Assembly (NCBI GenBank): GCA_900767695.1
Contig: CAAGAC010000112.1
Location: 1 to 19,050 of the forward strand
DNA length: 19,050 nucleotides
Reading direction: 5' to 3'
DNA from: an uncultured Succinivibrio sp.
GTDB taxonomy: Bacteria; Pseudomonadota; Gammaproteobacteria; Enterobacterales; Succinivibrionaceae
Shown: positions 5,607 through 13,416 of the stretch, one piece after another
Numbering within the stretch: the first letter of the stretch is position 1
Layout: each line of letters starts with the position of its first letter
Made by a program: the position numbers and the translations under genes
Notes under the pieces: model-generated
What the model was told of the DNA's origin: nothing
The model's database searches: none
Seen by the model: only the letters and a program-made list of their open reading frames with translations

Positions 5607-7283
5607 TTATTCCTTCTTGCCGGCAGCGGCGAAGGCGGCAGCCATGGCGGTGGTCTGCGGCTCCTGGTTCGCCTGCTGGTTGACGGTCTCAAGGGCCTCC
5701 TTCTCCTCGGCCTCGTCCTTGGCGCGGATGGACAGGGAGATCTGGTGGGTCTTGCGATCGACGTTCATGAACTTGGCCTCGACGGTGTCGCCGGCCTTCA
5801 GGACGGTGGTGACGTCGTCAACGCGGTCGCGCGAAACATCGGAGGCGCGGATGTAGCCGGTGATGTTGTCGGCGAGCTTGACGGTGGCGCCGCGAGGCTC
5901 AACCTCGGTCACGGTGCCGGTCACGATGCTGCCCTTGTGGTGCTCGGCGAGGTACTCGGCGAACGGATCATTGGCGATCTGCTTGAGGCCGAGGGAAATG
6001 CGCTCGCGGTCCGGATCGACCTGGAGGACAACGGCGGTGAGCTCGTCGCCCTTCTTGAAGTTGCGGACAGCGTCCTCGCCGTTCTGCTGCCAGGAGATGT
6101 CCGACAGGTGGACGAGGCCGTCGATGCCGCCGTCCAGGCCGATGAAGATGCCGAAGTCGGTGATGCTCTTGACCTTGCCGGTGACGCGGTCGCCCTTGGT
6201 GTGGTTCTCGGCGAACTCAACCCAGGGATTCGGCTTGCACTGCTTGAGGCCCAGGGAGATGCGGCGGCGCTCCTGGTCGATGTCCAGGACCTTGACCTTG
6301 ACGGTGTCGCCAACGGAGACCACCTTGGACGGGTGGATGTTCTTGTTGGTCCAGTCCATCTCGGAGACGTGCACCAGGCCCTCGACGCCGTCGGCGATCT
6401 CGACGAAGCAGCCGTAGTCGGTCAGGTTGGTGACCTTGCCCTCAAGCACGGTGCCGACCGGGAAGCGGGCGGCGACATCGGTCCAAGGATCCTCGCCAAG
6501 CTGCTTGAGGCCGAGCGAGACGCGCTGGCGCTCGCGGTCGAACTTGAGGACCTTGACCTCGATCTCCTGGCCGACGGTGACGATCTCGGAAGGATGCTTG
6601 ACGCGCTTCCAGGCCATGTCGGTGATGTGGAGCAGGCCGTCGACGCCGCCCAGATCAACGAAGGCGCCGTAGTCGGTGAGGTTCTTGACGATGCCCTTGA
6701 CCACCTGGCCCTCTGCCAGGGTGGAGAGGATCTTCTCGCGGTCGGTGGAGTGCTCGGCCTCGATGACGGCGCGGCGGGAGACCACCACGTTGTTGCGCTT
6801 CTGATCGAGCTTGATGACCTTGAACTGGAGCTCCTTGCCCTCAAGCGGGGTGGTGTCGCGCACCGGACGGATGTCGACCAGCGAGCCGGGGAGGAATGCG
6901 CGGATGCCGCCCAGCTGAACAGTGAAGCCGCCCTTGACCTTGCCGTCGATGGTGCCGTTCACGGTCTCCTTGTTGTTGAACGCGTCCTCGAGCTTCTTCC
7001 AGGCCTCGTTGCGCTTGGCCTTCTCGCGGGACAGCACGGTCTCGCCGTTGCCGGACTCTACCGACTCGAGGGCGACGTCGACGGTGTCGCCGACCTGGAC
7101 CTCGAGCTCGCCCTGGGCGTTCTTGAACTGCTCCTCGGGGATCTCCGACTCGGACTTGAGGCCGGCGTCGACGATGACGAAGCCGTTCTCAATCTTGACA
7201 ACCTTGCCCTTGACCATTGAGCCCGGGCGGGTCTCGACGTTGTTCTTCAGGGACTCTTCGAAAAGTTCTGCAAATGATTCCAT
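5607..7283 (-). CDS. rpsA: 30S ribosomal protein S1
   Basis: Large RNA-binding ribosomal protein that captures mRNA, especially those with weak Shine-Dalgarno sequences. At 558 aa it matches the gammaproteobacterial form with six S1 (OB-fold) domains. Repeats are visible at about residues 20-87, 105-171, 192-260, 277-347, 364-434 and 451-520, each with signatures like VTNLTDYGCFVEI and RRRISLGLKQC. The start MESFAELFEESL matches the conserved N-terminus that binds S2. As in E. coli, the leader lacks a strong ribosome binding site (only GGATTTAAACC before the ATG), which fits S1 repressing its own translation. The Ala/Gln-rich tail (QQANQEPQTTAMAAAFAAAG) is poorly conserved in the family. It lies 107 bases downstream of cmk, the usual arrangement. 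Confidence 0.97.
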   Translation of the reverse strand: MESFAELFEESLKNNVETRPGSMVKGKVVKIENGFVIVDAGLKSESEIPEEQFKNAQGELEVQVGDTVDVALESVESGNGETVLSREKAKRNEAWKKLEDAFNNKETVNGTIDGKVKGGFTVQLGGIRAFLPGSLVDIRPVRDTTPLEGKELQFKVIKLDQKRNNVVVSRRAVIEAEHSTDREKILSTLAEGQVVKGIVKNLTDYGAFVDLGGVDGLLHITDMAWKRVKHPSEIVTVGQEIEVKVLKFDRERQRVSLGLKQLGEDPWTDVAARFPVGTVLEGKVTNLTDYGCFVEIADGVEGLVHVSEMDWTNKNIHPSKVVSVGDTVKVKVLDIDQERRRISLGLKQCKPNPWVEFAENHTKGDRVTGKVKSITDFGIFIGLDGGIDGLVHLSDISWQQNGEDAVRNFKKGDELTAVVLQVDPDRERISLGLKQIANDPFAEYLAEHHKGSIVTGTVTEVEPRGATVKLADNITGYIRASDVSRDRVDDVTTVLKAGDTVEAKFMNVDRKTHQISLSIRAKDEAEEKEALETVNQQANQEPQTTAMAAAFAAAGKKE

Positions 7284-7390
7284 TAAGGTTTAAATCCAAT
7301 ATTTCCCTTTCGCGTCATGCTCTGAGGGTGTTGCGAAAAATGCGGCGGCGTCCTGCCCCCGCTGCTCCCGGTCTCCCGGAAAAAAAACTG

Positions 7391-8068
7391 TCAGAGGCCA
7401 AGCCTGGCCTTCGAGATCTCAAGCGCCCTGGCAAAGACTTCCTCAATTCCCAGATCGGAGGAGTCGAGCACCACCGCGTCCGCGGCGGGCTTGAGCGGAG
7501 CGACGATGCGGTTGCGGTCGCGGTCGTCGCGCTCCCTGATCTCCTTGAGGATGAGGTCGAAGTCGGCCTTCCTGCCGGATGCCTCCAGCTGCCCGACGCG
7601 GCGGCGCGCCCTGACCTCGGGCGCGGCGTCCAGGAAGATCTTGACCTGGGCGTCGGGGAACACCACCGTGCCCATGTCGCGGCCGTCGGCGACCAGCCCC
7701 GGCTCCTTGCGGAAGTCGCGCTGGCGCTGCAAAAGCGCCTGGCGCACGGACGGGAGCTGCGCGACCTTGCTCGCGTTGGCCCCGGCCTCCTCGGTGCGGA
7801 TCGCCGAGGAGACGTCGTCGCCGCCCAGGAGGACGTGCACTCCGTCCTCGCGCGGGTCGAAGGAGAGATCCATCACGGACGCCTCCTGGCAGAGCGAGTC
7901 CTCGTCGAAGAGCGCCAGCCCGGCCTTGCGCGCGGCGTAGGCCAGGACCCTGTATATGGCTCCTGAATCGAGGAGCGAGAAGCCAAGCTCCGAGGCAAGC
8001 CTCCTTGTAAGCTCGCCCTTCCCTGCCCCGCCGGGGCCGTCTACTGCGATAACTGCTGCTTTGCTCAT
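7391..8068 (-). CDS. cmk: Cytidylate kinase
   Basis: Cytosolic kinase that phosphorylates CMP and dCMP to the diphosphates with ATP, recycling nucleotides from RNA turnover. 225 aa, full length. The P-loop GPGGAGKG is at residues 11-18; family substrate motifs LDSGAIYR and DGRDMGTVVFPDA are present, as is the lid region with RRR and the C-terminal RDDRDRNR motif. An AGGA ribosome binding site lies about 8 bases before the ATG. An extended -10 element (TGATAAAAT, minus strand, plus 8092-8100) upstream suggests its own promoter. It stands directly upstream of rpsA, the standard gammaproteobacterial order. Confidence 0.96.
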   Translation of the reverse strand: MSKAAVIAVDGPGGAGKGELTRRLASELGFSLLDSGAIYRVLAYAARKAGLALFDEDSLCQEASVMDLSFDPREDGVHVLLGGDDVSSAIRTEEAGANASKVAQLPSVRQALLQRQRDFRKEPGLVADGRDMGTVVFPDAQVKIFLDAAPEVRARRRVGQLEASGRKADFDLILKEIRERDDRDRNRIVAPLKPAADAVVLDSSDLGIEEVFARALEISKARLGL

Positions 8069-8091
8069 GTCTTTGATCCTGTGAACTTGGG

Positions 8092-8100
8092 ATTTTATCA
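8092..8100 (-). promoter_or_regulatory. Extended -10 promoter of cmk
   Basis: Minus-strand TGATAAAAT has the extended -10 form TGN-TAAAAT, 24 bases upstream of the cmk start. No clear -35 is seen at 17 bases, which is usual for extended -10 promoters. Confidence 0.4.
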
Positions 8101-8126
8101 GAAAAAGGAGGAATGAAGGCGGGATG

Positions 8127-8144
8127 GGGCGCTAAAAAGCGCCC
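8127..8144 (-). terminator. Hairpin after the diguanylate cyclase gene
   Basis: Stem GGGCGC (8127-8132) with GCGCCC (8139-8144) and a 6-base loop lies 28 bases past the stop of the gene at 8173-9813. On the minus strand the T-run falls in the loop rather than after the stem, so terminator function is uncertain. Confidence 0.35.
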
Positions 8145-8172
8145 TTATATGGAGGCTTCGACAGGACGCCCC

Positions 8173-9813
8173 TTACTGGGCCTTTGCGACCACAACGCGG
8201 TTGCGCCCGCCGTTCTTGGCCTCGTACATGGCCTTGTCGGCCCTGGTGATGAGGGTCTCCACCGAGTAGACGGCGTCGATGCCGGTCACCGGGCTCGCGC
8301 CCACCGAGATGGTCAGGAGGCCGGTGTCGTTGGCCGGATTGGGGATCCCGAGCTTGCGCACCTGGTCGCACAGTCTCTCGCCTATGCCCTGGCGCTGCGC
8401 GGCCTCGATGTTGTTGAGCACCACGACGAACTCCTCGCCGCCGTAGCGGTAGACCACGTCGCCCTCGCGCCCGGAGAGCGACTTCATTAGGGTCTTGGCG
8501 ATAGTCTTGAGCACGTAGTCGCCGTACTGGTGTCCGCGGCGGTCGTTGAAGTCCTTGAAGTGGTCGATGTCGATCATCAGCACGCACAGCCCCTCCTGGG
8601 CCGGGCGCTTGTCCATCTCGGCCATGAAGGCGTCAAGGGCGCGGCGGTTGGCCCCCCCGGTCAGCTCGTCCTTGTAGGAGGCGTCCAGCAGGCTCATGTA
8701 GTTGCGGCTGGTGTCGCGGGCCTCGTCCTCGGAGCGGTAGACGTCGTCGAAGAGCTTGGGCAGCACGCCGCTGATGGCGTCGATCTCCTGGATCGAGGAG
8801 GTCGGGAAGGTGTGCGGCCGGCGCTTGCGCGAGCGGAAGATGGTGATCACGCGCATGATGAGCGTCAGCGGGTAGCTCACGTAGCGGTAGATGAGGAAGA
8901 CCGAGGCGGCCATCAGCACGAAGAGCGTGATGAGCGAGATGAACACCAGCGGCGCCGAGTTCCTCGCGGCCTGGACTATGGACGACAGATGGCTGTTGAT
9001 GGTGCGCGTCTCGACCGAGGAGCTCTGGACCGCGAGCTCGTTGACCTGCTCCTTGATGGAGTCGTACATCACGTTGAAGCGGTTGAGCGCCTGCTCGTAG
9101 CTCTCAAGCCTGCGCGTGAGCCCGTTGAACTCCAAGTAGTAGACTGCGCACTCGTGGGCGGCCTTGACCGAGCTTCTCGACGTCGAGCACTCGGTGAGCT
9201 TGCGCCTTGCTGCGGCCTTGACGCGGCTCACCCCGTCGGCGTTGTAACCGTCCATGCTCGCCTGGTCGAGCGAGAGCTCGCGGATCCATGCCTGCGCCTC
9301 GGACGGCTCGCGGCCTCCGAGGGCGTCGTCGATGAGCACGCCGTAGTAGGTGATTGAGTTTAGCGACTTCAGAAGATCGTTCTGCCTGCCCTCTAGGGAC
9401 AGGCGGCTGTACCAGAAGGTCTGGAGCTGGCGGAGCAGCACCGCGCTGCCGGGAGCCGAGAGCTGGGCGTCGTCCGAGCCGAGATCGGTGAGGATGCTCT
9501 GGGCGCTGACGAAGGCGATGCGCGCTGAGGTCCTGCTCACCGACTCGTGGATGGTGGCCAGTTGGTAGCGCAGCGCGTCGATGTTGATGAAGACCTTCTG
9601 GGCGTTGAAGATCTGCGGCACGACGTCCTGGGTGAGCTGCTCGGAGCTCACGGCCATCGAGCGGAACTCGTTGTAGAAGAAGAAGAGCACGCCGACTATG
9701 ACGGCAAGCATCGGGGTGAACACTATGAGCACGAAGGTCTGCACGCGCAGCAGGCGGCGCCTGCGCCGCCTCGGGGCGGGAGCCTTGGCCCGGGTCTCTT
9801 CTTCGTTTTCCAT
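8173..9813 (-). CDS. Membrane-bound diguanylate cyclase with periplasmic sensor domain
   Basis: GGDEF enzyme that makes c-di-GMP from two GTP. At 546 aa it begins with a basic cytoplasmic stretch (residues 15-23), then a first membrane helix (24-47). A helical periplasmic domain of about 240 residues follows (48-287), with no family signature I recognise. The second membrane helix is at 288-309, then a short linker, and the GGDEF domain spans about 375-546. That domain has DELTGGANRR (382-391), metal-binding IDIDHF, GHQYGD (427-432) and active-site GGEEF (458-462). An inhibitory I-site RxxD (R449-D452) lies five residues before GGEEF, so the enzyme should be active and product-inhibited. It lies 14 bases downstream of a secreted solute-binding protein gene on the same strand, which suggests that protein feeds ligand information to its periplasmic domain. 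The activity is confident; the partnership is inference. Confidence 0.93.
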   Translation of the reverse strand: MENEEETRAKAPAPRRRRRRLLRVQTFVLIVFTPMLAVIVGVLFFFYNEFRSMAVSSEQLTQDVVPQIFNAQKVFINIDALRYQLATIHESVSRTSARIAFVSAQSILTDLGSDDAQLSAPGSAVLLRQLQTFWYSRLSLEGRQNDLLKSLNSITYYGVLIDDALGGREPSEAQAWIRELSLDQASMDGYNADGVSRVKAAARRKLTECSTSRSSVKAAHECAVYYLEFNGLTRRLESYEQALNRFNVMYDSIKEQVNELAVQSSSVETRTINSHLSSIVQAARNSAPLVFISLITLFVLMAASVFLIYRYVSYPLTLIMRVITIFRSRKRRPHTFPTSSIQEIDAISGVLPKLFDDVYRSEDEARDTSRNYMSLLDASYKDELTGGANRRALDAFMAEMDKRPAQEGLCVLMIDIDHFKDFNDRRGHQYGDYVLKTIAKTLMKSLSGREGDVVYRYGGEEFVVVLNNIEAAQRQGIGERLCDQVRKLGIPNPANDTGLLTISVGASPVTGIDAVYSVETLITRADKAMYEAKNGGRNRVVVAKAQ

Positions 9814-9827
9814 TGCCTTGGTTTTCC

Positions 9828-10640
9828 TTACAGGCCGTAGGCCTGGAACGGGAAGTAGTTGAGCGCGATGCTGTTGAAGGTGCCGTTGCCGCGAAGCCGC
9901 GCCACAGCCGACTCCAGCAGGCGCTGCAGCCCAGACTCGCGCGCGGTGGCCATGACGAAGCCGTCAGTCGCGCCCTCGGGGTAGATCCTCAGCTTGTCCG
10001 GCGCCAGGTAGCAGTCCTCGCCCACCCACGACATCATGCCGAAGGCCGTGAGGTTGTCGATGAAGAGCGCGTCCACGCGCCCCTTGGAGAGCGCCTCGAA
10101 CATCTCCTCGTAGCTGCCGTAGACCGTATAGTAGGCTATCTTGCGCACGGCGCGCGCCTCGTCGAGCGCTCGCTGCTCGCCGGTGCCAAAGCGCACGCCG
10201 TAGTTCAGGCCCGCAAGCTCTGGATCCGAGGCGAACGGGATGTTGGAGTTGAGCGATACAATGACCGGGTGGGCGCTGATGAGCGGCGTGGTCATGCGGA
10301 AGTCAAAGCCGTAGCGCCCCGTGGCGAAGAAGCCTGCCGCGAAGTCCACCCTGCCGGAGGAGACGAGGTAGTCGAGCTCGCGGTAGGAGGCGTAGACGGG
10401 GCGGCACTTGATGGAGAGCTCCGCGCACACCGCCCTGACCGCGCGCACCGCGAAGCCCTCGTGCTTGCCGTAGACCCCGGAGTAGGCCGAGAAGAGCCTG
10501 TGGGCGTTGGGCAGGCCGACCACGTACTCGCGCTGCGCCTGGGGCCTGCGCGGCCAGGGCGGCTCGGCGCCCCCGCCCGCCTGGCACGGCGCGGAGGCGG
10601 CCGCGATGATTGCGGCTGCCAGCAATGCTGCAAGCTTCAT
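9828..10640 (-). CDS. Periplasmic solute-binding protein (SBP_bac_3 type)
   Basis: Secreted type II periplasmic binding protein resembling amino-acid-binding family 3. The chosen ATG (10638-10640) opens a clean signal peptide (MKLAALLAAAIIAAASAPCQA) ending at an A-x-A-like site; a GTG four codons earlier at 10652 is the alternative. GGGAG precedes both. The mature part has the family layout: YVVGLPNAHRLFSAYSGVYGKHEGFAV near the N-terminus, then CRPVYASYRELDYLVSSGRVDFAAGFFATGRYGFDFRMTTPLI, and the hinge-side VDALFIDNLTAFGMM. No lipobox is seen, so it is probably soluble. No ABC permease or ATPase gene adjoins it; the next gene, 14 bases on, is a membrane diguanylate cyclase. It is more likely a sensor than a transport component. 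The ligand is unknown. Confidence 0.82.
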   Translation of the reverse strand: MKLAALLAAAIIAAASAPCQAGGGAEPPWPRRPQAQREYVVGLPNAHRLFSAYSGVYGKHEGFAVRAVRAVCAELSIKCRPVYASYRELDYLVSSGRVDFAAGFFATGRYGFDFRMTTPLISAHPVIVSLNSNIPFASDPELAGLNYGVRFGTGEQRALDEARAVRKIAYYTVYGSYEEMFEALSKGRVDALFIDNLTAFGMMSWVGEDCYLAPDKLRIYPEGATDGFVMATARESGLQRLLESAVARLRGNGTFNSIALNYFPFQAYGL

Positions 10641-10690
10641 GCGCAGATCCACTCCCTCCCAGGCAAAAGTCCTCGATGCGTCACTGCATT

Positions 10691-10696
10691 ATTTTA
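10691..10696 (-). promoter_or_regulatory. Possible -10 of the binding-protein/cyclase operon
   Basis: Minus-strand TAAAAT in an AT-rich patch upstream of the binding-protein gene, without a recognisable -35. The predicted start near 10684 would put the dyad centred at 10774.5 about 90 bases upstream. Confidence 0.3.
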
Positions 10697-10762
10697 AAAG
10701 GAGTTCTGCTCCCCGCGCGGCGCCTTGGCGCAAAACTTGGCCTGCGGCGGCGCCAAAGAGCC

Positions 10763-10786
10763 GCGGCGTGATCGATGTCACGCCGC
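10763..10786. promoter_or_regulatory. CRP-like dyad between divergent ribA and the binding-protein operon
   Basis: Perfect 9-base arms (10763-10771 and 10778-10786) around a 6-base centre. The inner 16 bases, CGTGATCGATGTCACG, match TGTGA-N6-TCACA at 8 of 10 arm positions. The centre is at about -56.5 from the predicted ribA start and about -90 from the other operon. Confidence 0.4.
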
Positions 10787-10795
10787 CGCTGCGGT

Positions 10796-10824
10796 TTGAT
10801 GGCCGCTCCAATGAAGTTTATAAT
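10796..10824 (+). promoter_or_regulatory. Promoter of ribA
   Basis: -35 TTGATG (10796-10801), 17-base spacer, and consensus -10 TATAAT (10819-10824). It is the best sigma-70-type promoter in the window, with a predicted start near 10831. No FMN riboswitch (RFN) signature is seen between it and ribA. Confidence 0.75.
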
Positions 10825-10830
10825 CCCCTT

Positions 10831-10855
10831 GCCGCGCGGCCTTTGCGCGGCTTTT
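10831..10855 (+). terminator. Terminator-like hairpin in the ribA leader
   Basis: Stem GCCGCGC (10831-10837) with GCGCGGC (10845-10851), 7-base loop, followed by TTTT (10852-10855). It lies between the predicted ribA start site and the ribA start codon, so it could act as an attenuator or as a 5' end stabilising hairpin. Confidence 0.4.
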
Positions 10856-10875
10856 CCTTGACCGGAGTGTCCAAA

Positions 10876-11502
10876 GTGCCTTCCGAACCCACTGAGAAAA
10901 AGAAATCGCTCAAGCTCGTGCAGGGGCCGGTGGCCAACCTGCCAACCCGCTACGGCAGCTTCAAGATCACCATCTTCCGCGAGGACGACCGCCTCGACCA
11001 CGCGATGGTCTTCATGGGCGATCTGGCCGACGGCAGGCCGGTGCTCTGCCGCATCCACTCCGAGTGCCTGACCGGCGACGTGTTCGGGAGCCTGAGGTGC
11101 GACTGCGGCTTCCAGCTTGCCGCAGCGCTCGGCGCCATCGCCGAGGAGGGCCGCGGCGCGCTTCTGTACATGCGCCAGGAAGGCCGCGGGATCGGGCTTT
11201 TCAACAAGATCCGCGCCTACCGCCTCCAGGACGGCGGCCTCGACACCGTCGACGCCAACCTCCGCCTGGGCTTTGACGCCGACGAGCGCCACTACGGCGT
11301 CTGCGGGCACATGATGAGGGCGATGGGCTTCGACCACGTGATCCTCATGACCAACAATCCCGCGAAGATCAACTCCATCACGAAGCACGGGATCATCGTC
11401 ACCGAAAGGCGCCCCCTGGAGTACGGCCGCAACCGCTACAACGAGGGCTACCTCGAGACCAAGGCCGAGCGCATGGGGCACCTGCTCCACCACCAGGACT
11501 GA
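10876..11502 (+). CDS. ribA: GTP cyclohydrolase II
   Basis: Zinc enzyme that opens GTP to 2,5-diamino-6-ribosylamino-4(3H)-pyrimidinone 5'-phosphate, the first step of riboflavin synthesis. Start GTG 10876 is chosen because GGAG (10864-10867) lies 8 bases upstream; this gives 208 aa, close to E. coli RibA, plus a short Lys-rich N-terminal extension. The zinc ligands are C64 in HSECLTGD and C75, C77 in LRCDCGFQ. The substrate and catalytic stretch RQEGRGIGLFNKIRAY follows at 100-114. TNNPAKI, the ERRPLEYGRN arginine region and a C-terminal TKAERMGH are typical of RibA. It is a stand-alone form with no fused RibB domain. It is expressed from its own promoter, divergent from the binding-protein/cyclase operon. 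Confidence 0.95.
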   Translation: MPSEPTEKKKSLKLVQGPVANLPTRYGSFKITIFREDDRLDHAMVFMGDLADGRPVLCRIHSECLTGDVFGSLRCDCGFQLAAALGAIAEEGRGALLYMRQEGRGIGLFNKIRAYRLQDGGLDTVDANLRLGFDADERHYGVCGHMMRAMGFDHVILMTNNPAKINSITKHGIIVTERRPLEYGRNRYNEGYLETKAERMGHLLHHQD

Positions 11503-11510
11503 TCCTGCCT

Positions 11511-11535
11511 GCCGGAGGGGCCACGCCCCTCCGGC
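11511..11535 (+). terminator. Hairpin after ribA
   Basis: A perfect 11-base stem (11511-11521 with 11525-11535) and 3-base loop lies 8 bases past the ribA stop. No T-run follows, so it is either a weak terminator or a stabilising 3' hairpin. Confidence 0.5.
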
Positions 11536-11691
11536 GCGATTCCTCCCTTCCTGCTTCCCTGCACTCATCCTTCTCCTCCCTCATCTTCCTGATTCTTGCC
11601 CAGTCCCCCTTCAGGCCCCCGTCAGGCGAGCTTTGCGCATGCGCCATGCAATGGCGATGTAAGATCGCAGGTGCTCTAAAGGAGAAATCAC

Positions 11692-13116
11692 ATGGCAGCA
11701 GCTAAGAAGGCCGCGAAGGACGCGGCAAAGGGACCTTACGGCAGGAACGCGTGGCTCAAGTACGGGCCTGGCGAGAGGAAGGAGCTTTCAGCTCTCTGCA
11801 AGCGCTACGAGGACTTCCTCTCGGCGTGCAAGACCGAGCGCGAGTGCGTTTTCCGCGCAGTGCAGCTTGCCGAGGCCGCCGGATACGCCGATCTCAGGGA
11901 CGCAATTGCCAAGAAGCGCCGCCTCAAGCCCGGCGACAAGGTCTACAGCGTCAACATGGACAAGTCCATGGCGCTCTTCAACCTGGGCAGCGAGCCGCTT
12001 GAGGACGGCATGGCGATCCTCGGGGCCCACATCGACTGCTGCCGCCTCGACGTCAAGCAGAACCCGCTCTACGAGGACGGGGATCTGGCCTTCCTCGACA
12101 CCCACTACTACGGCGGGATCAAGAAGTACCAGTGGGTGACGATCCCGCTGGCGCTGCACGGCGCCATCGTCAAGGAAGACGGCACGAAGATGATGATCGC
12201 CATCGGCGAGGATCCCGGCGATCCGGTGTTCTGCGTGACCGATCTCCTGATCCACCTTGCCCAGGAGCAGATGAAGAAGAGCGGCTCGACCGTGGTCGAG
12301 GGCGAGAACCTCGACATCCTCTTTGGCAGCGAGCCCCTGAAGGGCAGGGACAAGGACGCGGTGAAGGAAGGCGTCCTCAAGCTTGTCAAGGACAAGTACG
12401 GCATCGGCGAGGACGACTTCATTTCAGCGGAAATAGCCCTGGTGCCGGCTGGCCGCGCGCGCGATCTCGGCATAGACCGTAGCATGATCCTCTCCTACGG
12501 CCACGACGACCGCGTCTGCGCCTACACCTCGCTCGAGGCCATGCTCGCCGAGGGCGAGGTCAGCCGCACCACCTGCCTCCTGCTCGTGGACAAGGAGGAG
12601 ATCGGCAGCGTCGGCGCCACCGGCATGCGCTCGCGCTTCTTTGAGAACGCGCTCTGCGAGCTCATGGCCCTGACCAAGGAGGGGTTCTCCGAGCTTGCGC
12701 TGCGCCGCGCGCTTGAGAACTCCCGCATGCTCAGCTCCGACGTCTCGTCGGCCTACGATCCGCTCTACAAGAGCGCCTTCGACCCGAGGAACACCGCCTG
12801 GCTAGGGCACGGCATGGTCTTCAACAAGTTCACCGGCGCCCGTGGAAAGTCGGGATCCAACGACGCCAACGCCGAGTTCGTCGCCAAGGTGCGCGCGATC
12901 ATGGACGGCAGCAATGTGAGCTTCCAGTTTGCCGAGCTTGGCAAGGTCGACCTGGGCGGCGGCGGCACCATTGCCTACATCATGAGCCTCTACGGCATGC
13001 AGGTCATCGACAGCGGGGTCGCCGTGCTCTCGATGCACGCCCCCTGGGAGGCCGTGAGCAAGGCCGACGTCTTCGAGACGTACAAGGGCTACCGCGCCTT
13101 CCTCAGGAAGGCCTGA
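11692..13116 (+). CDS. M18 family aminopeptidase (aminopeptidase 1 type)
   Basis: Cytosolic two-zinc peptidase of family M18 that removes N-terminal residues, probably acidic ones, from peptides. 474 aa, family length. Expected metal and catalytic motifs are present: GAHIDCCRLDVK (first metal His, then Asp), DTHYYGGIKKYQW (bridging region), the glutamate pair in VDKEEIGSVGATGM (catalytic and metal Glu), GHDDRVCAYTSL (metal Asp) and a C-terminal SMHAPWEAVSKADV (metal His). The N-terminal part (RYEDFLSACKTEREC) resembles the ApeA-like branch rather than the E. coli-distant ApeB type, but I do not assign a symbol. A strong AAAGGAG lies 8 bases before the ATG. A good terminator follows, so it is a single-gene unit. 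All 7 GAT codons precede a C (see findings). Confidence 0.88.
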   Translation: MAAAKKAAKDAAKGPYGRNAWLKYGPGERKELSALCKRYEDFLSACKTERECVFRAVQLAEAAGYADLRDAIAKKRRLKPGDKVYSVNMDKSMALFNLGSEPLEDGMAILGAHIDCCRLDVKQNPLYEDGDLAFLDTHYYGGIKKYQWVTIPLALHGAIVKEDGTKMMIAIGEDPGDPVFCVTDLLIHLAQEQMKKSGSTVVEGENLDILFGSEPLKGRDKDAVKEGVLKLVKDKYGIGEDDFISAEIALVPAGRARDLGIDRSMILSYGHDDRVCAYTSLEAMLAEGEVSRTTCLLLVDKEEIGSVGATGMRSRFFENALCELMALTKEGFSELALRRALENSRMLSSDVSSAYDPLYKSAFDPRNTAWLGHGMVFNKFTGARGKSGSNDANAEFVAKVRAIMDGSNVSFQFAELGKVDLGGGGTIAYIMSLYGMQVIDSGVAVLSMHAPWEAVSKADVFETYKGYRAFLRKA

Positions 13117-13149
13117 CGGAAACTCCTGGCCGCCAGGCCCGCGGCCAGG

Positions 13150-13177
13150 GCCCCGCGCGCAGGCGCGGGGCTTTTTT
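13150..13177 (+). terminator. Intrinsic terminator of the aminopeptidase gene
   Basis: A perfect 9-base GC stem (GCCCCGCGC 13150-13158 with GCGCGGGGC 13163-13171) with a 4-base loop is followed directly by six T residues (13172-13177). It is the clearest intrinsic terminator in the window. Confidence 0.92.
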
Positions 13178-13250
13178 GTGATCTCCTGTACAGTTTTGAG
13201 GACGCGCCCCGCCCATGCAAGGCCCCCGTGCCAAATACAGCCATTTGGAT

Positions 13251-13282
13251 GTGACGATCATGCAAAGTGCTGTTACAATCTG
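13251..13282 (+). promoter_or_regulatory. Likely promoter of the AraC-family gene
   Basis: -35 GTGACG (13251-13256), 17-base spacer, -10 TACAAT (13274-13279) with an upstream TG (extended -10, TGTTACAAT). Bases 13260-13282 repeat the element at the hns promoter (825-847) with one mismatch. The predicted start is near 13286, about 130 bases before the start codon, as at hns. Confidence 0.5.
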
Positions 13283-13416
13283 AAAAACATTAAGTTTCAG
13301 GCAGGCTGTGGGGCAACTTGCCGCGGACTTTGAAGCGATGGGAGAGAACCGTGCGATCGGACAATCCTGGGCGCTCGTCTGCGCCAAAATCCCCGGAGAC
13401 CGGAGCCGGAAAGAGC

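Noticed and set aside
5562..7220. 552-residue open frame on the plus strand opposite rpsA
   Set aside because: It mirrors rpsA codon by codon in a GC-rich gene; its product is a Leu/Asp/Val-rich repeat reflecting the S1 domains, with no ribosome binding site and no family resemblance.
10680..10875. FMN riboswitch upstream of ribA
   Set aside because: None of the conserved RFN blocks are present; only a short hairpin and a dyad are seen.
13250..13265. CRP-like TGTGA-N6-TGCAA near the araC-type promoter
   Set aside because: Only one arm fits, and it would lie at about -28 within the promoter; these bases are better explained as the -35 and the shared 23-base element.
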